Shown piece by piece: positions 55,453 to 64,000 of a stretch of DNA of 64,000 nt. A model generated the notes under the pieces. That model saw only the letters and a program-made list of their open reading frames with translations, ran no database searches and was not told the DNA's origin. The stretch lies in NCBI RefSeq assembly GCF_003590335.1, contig NZ_MIET01000030.1, positions 124,001 to 188,000 on the forward strand, given 5' to 3'. The translations under genes and the position numbers were made by a program. Position 1 is the stretch's first letter, and each line of letters opens with the position of its first letter. Origin of the DNA: Pseudoalteromonas sp. MSK9-3. GTDB lineage: Bacteria; Pseudomonadota; Gammaproteobacteria; Enterobacterales; Alteromonadaceae.

Positions 55453-55974
55453 ATGCAAATAGACAATATTTTAACCAGAGAAGATCAGTTAGGCGGTGCG
55501 TTGGCAATATGTGTCAGCGATCAGCGACGTGCAGACTTTTCTATGTTATTGGCAATGTTGTCTCAAGATGCGCTCGATTTTAGTCAGTTTCATTTACCGG
55601 AAGAGGAACAACAAGAAAGTGACAAAAGTGAATCTGCGTTAAAGAAAGAATTACAAATAGGACCAGCGCAAGTTTTGGCGCCCGCTGATTTTGATATGTT
55701 AATTGGGCAAAACAATGCACAGTGCTTATCTCAAAGTAGTATGACAAGTTTACGATTGTCGCATTGTTTAAATCCAGAACCGCTTGCAGTGCGAGACGAT
55801 TGCAAACACATCCCGCTGGTTGTGGTGGATAATTGTGAGCTTGCAGTAAGAAATCGCTTAGATATGGACAAAAAAGGTGAGGGAACTGCTGATAAACCAA
55901 AAATGGATGCAGCAGCTATATATGATCAATTAAATAGTGGTGAAATGCAGAGTGCGCTGCAGCTCAGTGCGTAG
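55453..55974 (+). CDS. Small conserved protein, VC2046/SO_2500 family-like
   Basis: 173 residues, acidic, no signal peptide or membrane helix. The N-terminal part (LGGALAICVSDQRRADFSML then LAMLSQDALDFSQFHLP) resembles proteins named VC2046/SO_2500 family, found in Vibrio, Shewanella and relatives; this naming is from memory and not checked. The C-terminal half, rich in charged residues, looks partly disordered. Function unknown. It is divergent from the tRNA-Tyr genes and convergent with ychJ. Confidence 0.68.
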   Translation: MQIDNILTREDQLGGALAICVSDQRRADFSMLLAMLSQDALDFSQFHLPEEEQQESDKSESALKKELQIGPAQVLAPADFDMLIGQNNAQCLSQSSMTSLRLSHCLNPEPLAVRDDCKHIPLVVVDNCELAVRNRLDMDKKGEGTADKPKMDAAAIYDQLNSGEMQSALQLSA

Positions 55975-56009
55975 TTTGTACGTTACTGTGATTTGCTTAT
56001 TTTAGCAGC

Positions 56010-56465
56010 TTAACCATGACACTTTTTAAACTTTTTACCGCTGTTACAAGGACAAGAGTCATTTCGGCCAATTTTAACCTCTGGTGACTCGAATAAGTCT
56101 CCATCTAAGTATTTCCACTTGTTATCTTCTAGAACAAAGCGTGACCGCTCATGTAGCTGGCAATGTTTATCATCGACTAAATAGTGCGCTTTAAACTCTA
56201 CGTAGTTGTATTCGATATCACTGTGTGCATCAATTATATCTAGCTTGATAAAGTTAACATCATTCGCAAACTGCAATATGTCTGCGGTGGTATGCATTGA
56301 ACGCTGTGACGACGCATAAGTATTTAAAATATATTCAGCGTCTTTTGCACAGTAGGCGCTATATCTTGAACGCATTAACTGCTCTGCTGATGCTGCTGGT
56401 TTTACGCCAGTAATGACTTGCTTGCAGCACTCATCAAATGCAGCAAGGTTATTACAATAACACAT
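56010..56465 (-). CDS. ychJ: YchJ family SEC-C motif protein
   Basis: 151 residues with the YchJ layout: an N-terminal cysteine set (MCYCNN then ECC), the conserved LMRSRYSAYCAKDAEYILNTY region, an NTF2-like middle domain, and a C-terminal SEC-C zinc motif (GRNDSCPCNSGKKFKKCHG, ligands C, C, C, H). Function unknown; SEC-C motifs bind zinc and in SecA contact SecB or ribosomes. ATG 56465 is preferred over GTG 56507 because E. coli YchJ begins at the same point and the longer form would overlap the SulA-like gene. Confidence 0.9.
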   Translation of the reverse strand: MCYCNNLAAFDECCKQVITGVKPAASAEQLMRSRYSAYCAKDAEYILNTYASSQRSMHTTADILQFANDVNFIKLDIIDAHSDIEYNYVEFKAHYLVDDKHCQLHERSRFVLEDNKWKYLDGDLFESPEVKIGRNDSCPCNSGKKFKKCHG

Positions 56466-56479
56466 GGTTGTTTCGTTAC

Positions 56480-56914
56480 TTATGAAATCATATTGCCTAT
56501 TGTACACTTATCTTTGCCCAGTACTTTTGAAAAGCAAAATAATTCTGTATCAGAGAGGTTCAAGTTCATATTCTCTAACTGAGTGGCGGTAGCGATATTA
56601 GTCCACGTAATAATCGCAGCAAAATTACCGTTACTTAACGCCGCGTTTAAAACATATTGCAAGTCTGAAATATGTTTTTGTCTTATAACTAACAACTTAC
56701 TTGAGTCAATAGAACAACTATCGAGTACAGCCTTATTTGGTATATTTTCAGGTGCAATCAATAAGGTCCAGCCATGCCTTTTGTTACACAAGTGAATGAT
56801 CTTAAGTAACTCTAGATTAGCATTTATGTCATCGGCTGTGCGAACAAGGGTCACATTAGCGCGCTGCGCTGTGTTACTCAATAAAATAGGGGTATCAGTA
56901 TTAGTATGCAACAT
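56480..56914 (-). CDS. sulA: SulA-like SOS cell division inhibitor
   Basis: 144 residues that align in pattern with SulA: a WTLLIAPENIP strand (E. coli has WQLWLTPQQK), then SKLLVIRQKH, LQYVLNAALSNGNFAAIITW (E. coli VRALRTGNYSVVIGW) and a final LFCFSK. SulA blocks FtsZ polymerisation during the SOS response. The N-terminus is shorter than in E. coli. ATG 56914 is chosen over TTG 56920. A LexA box lies 10 bases upstream, which strongly supports the SOS role. Sequence similarity alone is modest; an ImuA/SulA-superfamily protein is the alternative. Confidence 0.78.
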   Translation of the reverse strand: MLHTNTDTPILLSNTAQRANVTLVRTADDINANLELLKIIHLCNKRHGWTLLIAPENIPNKAVLDSCSIDSSKLLVIRQKHISDLQYVLNAALSNGNFAAIITWTNIATATQLENMNLNLSDTELFCFSKVLGKDKCTIGNMIS

Positions 56915-56924
56915 AATCAACTCA

Positions 56925-56940
56925 CTGGTGTTATATACAG
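56925..56940 (-). promoter_or_regulatory. LexA box of the sulA-like gene
   Basis: On the minus strand CTGTATATAACACCAG has the CTG-N10-CAG form. It lies just downstream of a promoter with TTGAAT (56968-56973), a 17-base spacer and TATATA (56945-56950), so LexA would cover the transcription start. Confidence 0.72.
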
Positions 56941-56973
56941 TATTTATATACAGTAGTTCATACAGTTATTCAA

Positions 56974-57401
56974 AGCAAGATAAATATCATCTATTTTGTA
57001 CGTAAAATAGACAGGGTTGGGTTTGTTAAGGTTTAAATTTTTTGTAAATAGCTGATTTTAAAGTGTCTGTTCGAGGAATATAATGAATGTGTGTTGCCCA
57101 AAGTTTGTAGCTGTGTTGATTTATACCCTACTTAAATTGTATGTAATGAAGAGTCCGTTCTAGGCAAGTACTATGGCGGTTGGTAAATGACGTGAAGTTG
57201 GAGCAGGCGAATGACATCAAAACAGCTTTTGGAAGTTGTGATGTTAAAAGTACAACTTCTATCAAATACTGTTACGCGTTCGCCTTAAACTACAAATATA
57301 TAATGACAGCGCGAGGTTAAATTTGTTCACTTTTTGGGTGTTATAATCTTTTAGGACTGTATGCCACATTTAGGGTTGTACCTTTAACTGCAGTAGGTGC
57401 T
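56974..57401. other. Gene-free region upstream of the sulA-like gene
   Basis: About 430 bases without a credible coding frame. A stem GAAGTTGT / ACAACTTC (57232-57239, 57252-57259) is nested in AGGCGAA / TTCGCCT (57205-57211, 57279-57285). A partial NagR-like half-site AATGACAGCGC occurs at 57302. No function is assigned. Confidence 0.45.
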
Positions 57402-57854
57402 TCACTCTGGGCTTAAAAACTGAAGCTGGTGGATTTGTTCATATAACGTTGCAGCATAACATTGTGCATCTTTTATACGTTTTGTTGAAAGGTGTGGCTT
57501 TATTTGCTCAATCATTTCTTGCGCCGCACTGACACCTTGGCTATTTGCCAAAACTAGCCAAGCCATGCCATGGAATGCACTTTGAGGCACACCTTGGCCT
57601 TTCACAAATAATAACCCAAGGTAAAATTGTGCCTTGTGATCACCAGACATCGCGGCAAGTCTGATCCACTTAGCAGCCAGTGGATAGGATTGTTCTTTTA
57701 AATAATATAGCCCTTTTTTATATGCTTGTGCTGTGTCTGTTGTTTCAGGTAAACGCGCTTCGCTATTAATTGGCGCGGTGACAAACTCAAGCACATTTAA
57801 TAATTGTTGTTCGAGATCATGACTTGTTGAATTGTCTAACTGAGATTTTTCCAT
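57402..57854 (-). CDS. Small Sel1-like repeat protein
   Basis: 150 residues. The central part holds one to two Sel1-like repeats (AAKWIRLAAMSGDHKAQFYLGLLFVKGQGVPQS-type pattern, about 60-95), followed by a degenerate repeat. There is no signal peptide, so it is probably cytoplasmic. Sel1 repeats mediate protein contacts; the partner is unknown. Divergent from the purine permease gene, 121 bases away. Confidence 0.8.
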   Translation of the reverse strand: MEKSQLDNSTSHDLEQQLLNVLEFVTAPINSEARLPETTDTAQAYKKGLYYLKEQSYPLAAKWIRLAAMSGDHKAQFYLGLLFVKGQGVPQSAFHGMAWLVLANSQGVSAAQEMIEQIKPHLSTKRIKDAQCYAATLYEQIHQLQFLSPE

Positions 57855-57975
57855 ATTACAACCGTGTTTATTTATGCACTATTTAGTGTAGCCGAATTCT
57901 AACGTTTTTGTCCGATTAAGTCAGTGCTTTATGTTAAAATCCAAGCACTTGTTTCTAATTTAAATACCAAACATT

Positions 57976-59265
57976 ATGCTGGAACGTCTATTTTCACTCT
58001 CTCGTCAGGGAACGACTATTAAAACGGAAGTCATTGCAGGTTTAACAACCTTCGTCACAATGGTTTATATCGTATTTGTAAATCCTGCAATGCTATCTGA
58101 AGCGGGTATGGATTTAGGGGCTGCATTTGTTGCGACCTGCATTGCTGCTGCAATCGGCTGTTTTATTATGGGGTTTTGGGCTAACTACCCATTAGCACTC
58201 GCGCCAGGTATGGGCCTCAATGCATTTTTTACTTATGGTGTCGTGCTCGGTATGGGGCACTCGTGGCAGTCAGCGCTGGGCGCGGTATTCTTGTCTGGTT
58301 GTCTATTTTTATTACTTAGTCTTTTTAAAGTTCGAGAATGGGTGATCCAAGCTATCCCAGTGGTGCTTAAACAAGCTATTGCAACAGGTATTGGGGCATT
58401 TTTAGCGCTTATCGCCTTAAAAAATGCCGGCATTATTGTAGCGAGTCCAGCGACTTTGGTTCAGTTAGGCGATATTACGTCGGCGGGACCCTTGTTAGCT
58501 ATTTTTAGCTTTTTTATTATTGCAGCATTAATGTTTAGGGACGTTAAAAGTGCAGTGCTGCTCAGTATATTTATCGTCACGGTATGTGCTTGGGGACTCG
58601 ATTTAGTAGAGTACCATGGCATTGTGTCGGCCCCACCGAGTATCATGCCAACTGTGATGCAGTTAGACATAGCCGCTGCGTTAGAGCTATCGATGCTGAG
58701 TGTTGTATTTGCATTTTTATTTGTCGATTTGTTCGACACATCAGGTACTTTAGTTGCCGTTACGCAAAAAGCGGGATTGGCCGATGAAAAGGGAAAAATG
58801 CCACGTTTAGGTCGTGCTTTGTCAGCCGATAGTACAGCTACAATTGCAGGTTCAATGTTAGGCACGTCGACGACGACCTCGTACATTGAGTCTGTTTCTG
58901 GCGTCTCTGTTGGAGGAAAAACAGGTTTAACAGCCGTTGTGGTGGGCATTTGCTTTTTACTGATGATGTTTTTTACCCCCTTGGCACAAATGGTGCCTGC
59001 TTATGCCACTGCGGGTGCAATTTTATATGTTGCGGTCTTGATGCTGCAAAATCTAAAGTTCGTTAACTGGGATGATATGAGTGATGCCATTCCTGTGAGT
59101 GTCGTGTTGCTGATGACTCCACTGACCTTTTCTATTGCTCATGGTATTGCGCTTGGGTTTATCGCATATACAGCGGTCAAAGTGCTTTGCAATAAGCGAG
59201 AAGAGGTGTCACTAAGCGTTTGGGTGTTGACGGTATTATTTGTCGTGAAATTTGCGCTCAGTTAA
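57976..59265 (+). CDS. NCS2/AzgA-type purine permease (adenine/guanine/hypoxanthine)
   Basis: 429 residues, 13-14 membrane helices. The AzgA subfamily signatures are present: an EVIAGLTTFVTMVYIVFVNP start, LAPGMGLNAFFTYGVV in helix 3, and FLFVDLFDTSGTLVAV and STTTSYIESVSGVSVGGKTGLTAV in helices 8-10, which carry the purine-binding residues. It imports purine bases with protons. E. coli homologues are PurP, AdeQ, GhxP and GhxQ; exact specificity cannot be told. Ends at a bidirectional hairpin. Confidence 0.92.
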   Translation: MLERLFSLSRQGTTIKTEVIAGLTTFVTMVYIVFVNPAMLSEAGMDLGAAFVATCIAAAIGCFIMGFWANYPLALAPGMGLNAFFTYGVVLGMGHSWQSALGAVFLSGCLFLLLSLFKVREWVIQAIPVVLKQAIATGIGAFLALIALKNAGIIVASPATLVQLGDITSAGPLLAIFSFFIIAALMFRDVKSAVLLSIFIVTVCAWGLDLVEYHGIVSAPPSIMPTVMQLDIAAALELSMLSVVFAFLFVDLFDTSGTLVAVTQKAGLADEKGKMPRLGRALSADSTATIAGSMLGTSTTTSYIESVSGVSVGGKTGLTAVVVGICFLLMMFFTPLAQMVPAYATAGAILYVAVLMLQNLKFVNWDDMSDAIPVSVVLLMTPLTFSIAHGIALGFIAYTAVKVLCNKREEVSLSVWVLTVLFVVKFALS

Positions 59266-59282
59266 AGCGCATAGGTAGGAGC

Positions 59283-59312
59283 AAAGAAAAAGTGGCTTAC
59301 CACTTTTTCTTT
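59283..59312. terminator. Bidirectional terminator between purine permease and coiled-coil gene
   Basis: Perfect 13-base arms AAAGAAAAAGTGG / CCACTTTTTCTTT around CTTA. The A/T-rich outer stem gives a T-run in both directions. The last codons of the minus-strand gene lie within it. Confidence 0.85.
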
Positions 59313-60058
59313 GGCGCAAATAGAATATCCAAATCGTCTTGTTCTTGCTCGTTTTTCTTTTTCACAGCTGACGCATTTGACGCTTTAAGCTCTGTACTGA
59401 TCTCATTCAAATACGTTTCAAGTAATGCCTTTTTTTCGGTGACGTAATCGTCAGAATAGGTCACTGCGCATATTGTCGCGTAAGCTTTTTCAAAATATTG
59501 CCTTGCAGAGCCGACCATATTCGCCGTTCGTGCCGACACACCTCTTTTAATTTGGCTTTCGACATTTATTTTGAGCTGCAACTTCTCTAAGCGGCGGTCT
59601 TCAGCCACAAACTGTTGCGTATCTACTTTGCCTTTTGAATGTTCTGAACGAAGCACATTACGTAACTTCTTAATGCCCTGTACAAGTGCTATCAGTTGTT
59701 TATCATTATCGGGCAGTGATAATGAATCACCTTTGGCATTTGACTCAACAGCCGCTCCAAGTCGTTCTTTTGACTCGTGTAAGCGGTTTTTAAGTTCTCT
59801 AGAAGCAGGAGACAACTCGACCATTGTTGCCAGTGCGTCATGAATGCGACGCTGCAATACGCGCGTTAACATTTCAGACATAGGGATATTGGAGCTGTTC
59901 ACTAAAACGTCTTCGGATTCTTCAATCACTTTTTTTTGCTTGGTTAACTCTTTACGACGTTCAGCTTCTTGTTTCTCCTTGTGCTGTTGGATGGCACTTA
60001 CCCACACGGCAATAACTATCAGTGCAACAATCAACATAATAATAATAGAAACAAACAT
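59297..60058 (-). CDS. Membrane-anchored coiled-coil protein of unknown function
   Basis: 253 residues. One N-terminal membrane helix (about 2-23, rich in I and V) is followed by a charged coiled coil (QQHKEKQEAERRKELTKQKK, about 26-45). The rest of the chain is largely helical, with many leucine heptads and a conserved-looking RQYFEKAYATICA segment near 200. The tail is basic-acidic. ATG 60058 is chosen because AGAGAA precedes it; an upstream in-frame start is less likely. Family not recognised. Convergent with the purine permease, divergent from cysB. Confidence 0.75.
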   Translation of the reverse strand: MFVSIIIMLIVALIVIAVWVSAIQQHKEKQEAERRKELTKQKKVIEESEDVLVNSSNIPMSEMLTRVLQRRIHDALATMVELSPASRELKNRLHESKERLGAAVESNAKGDSLSLPDNDKQLIALVQGIKKLRNVLRSEHSKGKVDTQQFVAEDRRLEKLQLKINVESQIKRGVSARTANMVGSARQYFEKAYATICAVTYSDDYVTEKKALLETYLNEISTELKASNASAVKKKNEQEQDDLDILFAPKKKW

Positions 60059-60318
60059 AACGAATTCTCTTTGACCACGACCCAAGAAGATGATTTTTTA
60101 TATTACATCAATTAATTGCATTCTGAACAGTATTACGTTCATAAGTCTGAAAAAACTTTTGTAATTCATTATTTTTCATTATAGACCATGATTCAATTTT
60201 GGCCGATAAACAAACAAAATAGGCAATTGCTATCTCGTTCTAGTTAAATATGCTAGCCTAAACGATACTGATGAGATTGCTCTGTTCGATGTCACGGAAT
60301 GTCAGTGCCGACTTATAA

Positions 60319-61317
<999 letters not shown>

Positions 61318-61523
61318 CTGAACTGTTTAAATGAATATTGTGTAGTATGAATGGCTATTCAATATTCATTTAATAGTAACTAGCGTTCAAAAATTGGCTG
61401 TAATGCCGCAGTTTTAAATACGTTTAATATTTTGTTACATAACCCTTCAGCCACTGTAATATCGTGTAATAGAATTTCATTTAGCTTCACCTAAGCTTTA
61501 TAAAAATAGGGTGGAGGTATGTG

Positions 61524-63023
61524 ATGAATGATATTCAGCATAAGCAACAAGGCTTTTCTTTAGACCATTTGTTCTTTGATGGACTGTTAGACAAGCTTGG
61601 TGATTATTTGCCAAAGGCCCTCACCGCTATTTCTTCTGATAATTACAAAGACCGATGTGCTCAAAGCTGCCAGCATCAGCTGGTACATATCATTCATGGC
61701 GGAAGAGTCTACAGTGATTTTGACGAGCAGGCTCATTATGAAGACGCTATGGCGGTTTATAATGGCAAAGTGTTGGCATTAGGCCCATTAGATGAGGTCC
61801 GTCATCGTGTTTATCAAATGGGTTTTAGGGCGACATATTACCGCTTAAAGTCGAGTGAAGTTGTCACACCTGGTTTTATAGAGCCTCATTGCCATTTGGT
61901 TACTTCTGCTGTTTTACAACAGTTGTTCCACTTTGGGCCTTTTGGGTTTTACTGCAGAACAGACAAATTCATGACCGACTATAATATGTCTTATGTGCTG
62001 CGGTCTGTTTTATATTTAGATAAGGCAACTAACGATACACAGTGGCTTTTAGGGTATGGGCTTTACAGCAATTTCTTAATGTCTGATGATGTATTAGACA
62101 CGCACGACGTACATAAATCACTGCAAACGTTATTAATTAGCCGGCCAGTTATCATTTTTGATGCTCAACAACCTTTGGCATTTGCTAATCAAGCGGCTTT
62201 AGAACAAGTGTACAAATACTTGGTGCTGAACCATGTAGGTTTATTTCAAAGTAAACAAGACTTTTTCACAACCATAGCAGAGCAAGGGGGCTTAAAGGGC
62301 GAGCAGTTACTTTGGATTTTAGAAGTGCTACCAGTACGTCAGTTTCAGCAGCTCAGCACTGCACTTATCCATAACATTGATAATGTACTTATACATGCCA
62401 GAAACCAAGGGATCACACACTTAGGTTATGTTGATAGTCACCCTGTCGCGCTAAGCTTATTGAGTGCCTATTCGCAACAAACACCCAGAGTACACCTAAT
62501 TAATGCCATGACGACATGGATCAATGCGTCATGCCAGTGTGGTTTTGAATTAGGGGTAACAGATTCAAGTAAATCCATTATCGATAACTCTATTGCCTTA
62601 AACATTGGTGATGTGGGTTATTTAGGGTTTGAATGGGTACAAAGTTATCATGGCGGGCAGACATTACAGCCTTGTCAATCATTACTGAAACAAGGCGTTA
62701 ACGTGTGTTTGCAATCAGGCTTTCCTATGCTGCCTTTATCTCCGCTTAAGAATGCACAGCAAGCCACGTCTAGAGAGATGGAATATGCTCCTCATTGTTA
62801 TACAGCCAATGAACGTATTTTAGATAAAAAACAGTGTTTTACGCGTTTACAATCTTTGAGAAGTATTTCAAGTGCCGCTGCATCCCATTTAAAAATATAT
62901 CCCCAAGCAGGGCGCTTATTCGTAGGTGGTCGAGCTAATTATTTGGTTCTGTCAAACGACCCTCTGCAGTGTTCTGACTTTGAAATGAGACATATTCAGG
63001 TGATGCATAGTTCAGTAAATTAA
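61524..63023 (+). CDS. Amidohydrolase family protein (YtcJ-like)
   Basis: 499 residues of the amidohydrolase superfamily. The N-terminal urease-like beta sandwich has HGGRVYS and MAVYNGKVLALGPLDEV, then VVTPGFIEPHCHLV with the HxH metal pair, followed by an amidohydrolase_3-like barrel. The C-terminus has AGRLFVGGRANYLVLSNDPL, the usual closing sandwich. The central region is divergent, so the substrate is unknown. ATG 61524 is preferred to GTG 61521 because GGAGG lies six bases upstream. Single gene between cysB and the collagenase gene. Confidence 0.83.
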   Translation: MNDIQHKQQGFSLDHLFFDGLLDKLGDYLPKALTAISSDNYKDRCAQSCQHQLVHIIHGGRVYSDFDEQAHYEDAMAVYNGKVLALGPLDEVRHRVYQMGFRATYYRLKSSEVVTPGFIEPHCHLVTSAVLQQLFHFGPFGFYCRTDKFMTDYNMSYVLRSVLYLDKATNDTQWLLGYGLYSNFLMSDDVLDTHDVHKSLQTLLISRPVIIFDAQQPLAFANQAALEQVYKYLVLNHVGLFQSKQDFFTTIAEQGGLKGEQLLWILEVLPVRQFQQLSTALIHNIDNVLIHARNQGITHLGYVDSHPVALSLLSAYSQQTPRVHLINAMTTWINASCQCGFELGVTDSSKSIIDNSIALNIGDVGYLGFEWVQSYHGGQTLQPCQSLLKQGVNVCLQSGFPMLPLSPLKNAQQATSREMEYAPHCYTANERILDKKQCFTRLQSLRSISSAAASHLKIYPQAGRLFVGGRANYLVLSNDPLQCSDFEMRHIQVMHSSVN

Positions 63024-63346
63024 CCTATTTACTCGATGTATCTTGACGGTATTGGCAAAAATGATTGTGTTAAAGCCATCTCCACAGCATGTCTTTCCCT
63101 ATACTTAAGTGTTTTATTTTTAACATGATACGCCCACGGTTATGTGGTTTTCATCTGCTTTTTATTTCATGGACTGAGAATCCCTCTTTGTTATCCAATT
63201 GGCACGCTTAAGAACTTGAACAGAGAGTTATGACAGTTTTTATTACTTTATATTATATAAAATATATTGTATATCTTGTAATTTAAATGTAAAAAATATA
63301 ATTCCTCAACTTGAGTTGTGGATTGACAACATTTAAAGGACAAATT
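63024..63346 (+). other. Amidohydrolase-collagenase intergenic region
   Basis: 323 bases without a gene. The last third is very AT-rich (around 63235-63300) and a small palindrome CAACT-TG-AGTTG lies at 63307-63318. It probably holds the collagenase promoter. No terminator was recognised. Confidence 0.5.
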
Positions 63347-64000
63347 ATGAAACTATCAGCGCTTATGGTGGCTCTACCTGTCATTGGATTAAATTTCAAT
63401 GCAGTAGCCCATCATCAAGAACAACACCGTGCAATAAAACCGATCGCCTCTGATGTAACAAATACTCAGTTCCATGGTCATCATAGTTCAGAAGGTCATG
63501 AACGAGCCCCGAATGCCGCTTCTTTACAGTCACTGACTCTCACTATGTTAAAACAACCATCTTATGGCACATTTAAAGTCTTATCTGGCTGTGATTTAAA
63601 TGCGTTGGCAATGGCTAATTCATCACAATTATTGACTGAAATTAAACAACAAGGGCGTACATGCATCAATGAACTGTTTAGTGCAAATGACGTTATTCAA
63701 CAGCAAGTATTTACATCAGATAAAATGTTTGCTGCAGCAAACCGTGCGAAAGTACTTGCATCCAGTTACAGTGGGCAAGGCGACAGCGAACTAGAGGCGC
63801 TATTTTTATATATTCGCGCTGGGTATTATGTAGAGTTTTATAACGATGGCGTTCAATTTGAAAGTTGGTTAAAGCCTGCAGTAAAAAATGCCATAGATGC
63901 GTTCGTCAATAACAATCACTTTTATGACAACAACGAGGCACATGGTCAGTTATTAAAAGAAGTTATTACGACAATGGATAGCTCGGAACAGCAAGATGTG
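63347..64000 (+). CDS. Peptidase M9 collagenase, N-terminal part (runs off the window)
   Basis: First 218 residues of an open frame that continues beyond base 64000. Signal peptide of about 21 residues (ending NAVA, before a His-rich stretch), so it is secreted. The part visible resembles the N-terminal M9N domain of Vibrio-type microbial collagenases: SGCDLNALAMANSSQLL, CINELFSANDVIQQQVF, and LEALFLYIRAGYYVEFYNDGV. The catalytic HExxH domain would lie beyond the window. AAAGGA is the ribosome-binding site. It probably degrades collagen or gelatin outside the cell. Confidence 0.82.
   Translation, partial: MKLSALMVALPVIGLNFNAVAHHQEQHRAIKPIASDVTNTQFHGHHSSEGHERAPNAASLQSLTLTMLKQPSYGTFKVLSGCDLNALAMANSSQLLTEIKQQGRTCINELFSANDVIQQQVFTSDKMFAAANRAKVLASSYSGQGDSELEALFLYIRAGYYVEFYNDGVQFESWLKPAVKNAIDAFVNNNHFYDNNEAHGQLLKEVITTMDSSEQQDV

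Noticed and set aside
57302..57312. NagR-like half-site AATGACAGCGC
   Set aside because: Only the left half matches; the right half (GAGGTTAAA) lacks TGTCA, and no GlcNAc gene follows.

Overview
The window reads as chromosome of a marine gammaproteobacterium of the order Alteromonadales, most likely Pseudoalteromonas or a close relative. This rests on gene families and order: non-PTS GlcNAc genes under a LacI-type NagR, a TonB receptor/tryptophan-halogenase/SapC cluster, the bamC-gcvR-bcp-perM-bepA-arsC-wrbA block, moderately AT-rich DNA and a collagenase-type M9 peptidase. The species call is inference. No prophage, CRISPR array or complete insertion sequence was seen. One 191-bp element with terminal inverted repeats (50876-51066) may be a miniature transposon.

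Layout. 1-1838: 3' end of gltB, then gltD. 1949-7010: recN, a small membrane protein, nadK, hrcA and grpE, i.e. the usual gamma nadK-recN//grpE arrangement with an HrcA-type repressor between; grpE has a near-consensus sigma-32 promoter and recN has two LexA boxes. 7016-15402: a Bcr/CflA efflux pump, an M48 lipoprotein, a 1319-residue hybrid kinase, a soluble receiver-kinase and a 2-oxoglutarate oxygenase. 15626-20041: GlcNAc catabolism (nagK, nagA, nagX, nagB). 20147-22241: nudC, metC. 22310-33993: bcp, gcvR, bamC, a YjiH membrane protein, a 53-residue DUF2897-like protein, an ankyrin membrane protein, an operon (unknown gene-bepA-arsC-wrbA-DUF2069), a TusA-like protein, perM and nagR. 34292-38430: pgi, zwf, pgl. 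39110-44397: TonB receptor, tryptophan halogenase, sapC. 44543-50827: isoaspartyl peptidase, CBS protein, hrpA, a receiver and a PilZ protein. 51091-54813: rlmI, an HD phosphohydrolase, a pentapeptide-repeat potassium channel and a YgjP-type metallopeptidase. 55035-55340: three identical tRNA-Tyr genes. 55453-64000: a small conserved protein, ychJ, a SulA-like gene with a LexA box, a Sel1 protein, a purine permease, a coiled-coil membrane protein, cysB, an amidohydrolase and the 5' part of an M9 collagenase.

How the genes work together. The clearest theme is a NagR regulon. The 14-base core TGACAGCGTTGTCA occurs five times, always upstream of a gene that fits GlcNAc/chitin use: nagK-nagA, nagB, the nagR/pgi divergent region, and twice before the TonB receptor-halogenase pair. 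NagK, NagA and NagB turn GlcNAc into fructose-6-phosphate. Pgi, whose putative promoter overlaps an operator, converts this back to glucose-6-phosphate, and Zwf and Pgl feed 6-phosphogluconate into the pentose-phosphate or Entner-Doudoroff route. The TonB receptor is probably the outer-membrane entry for the sugar. No inner-membrane GlcNAc permease is visible, though NagX is a membrane protein of unknown biochemical role. A second theme is the SOS response (recN and a SulA-like gene, both with LexA boxes). A third is envelope quality control (bamC, bepA, M48 lipoprotein).
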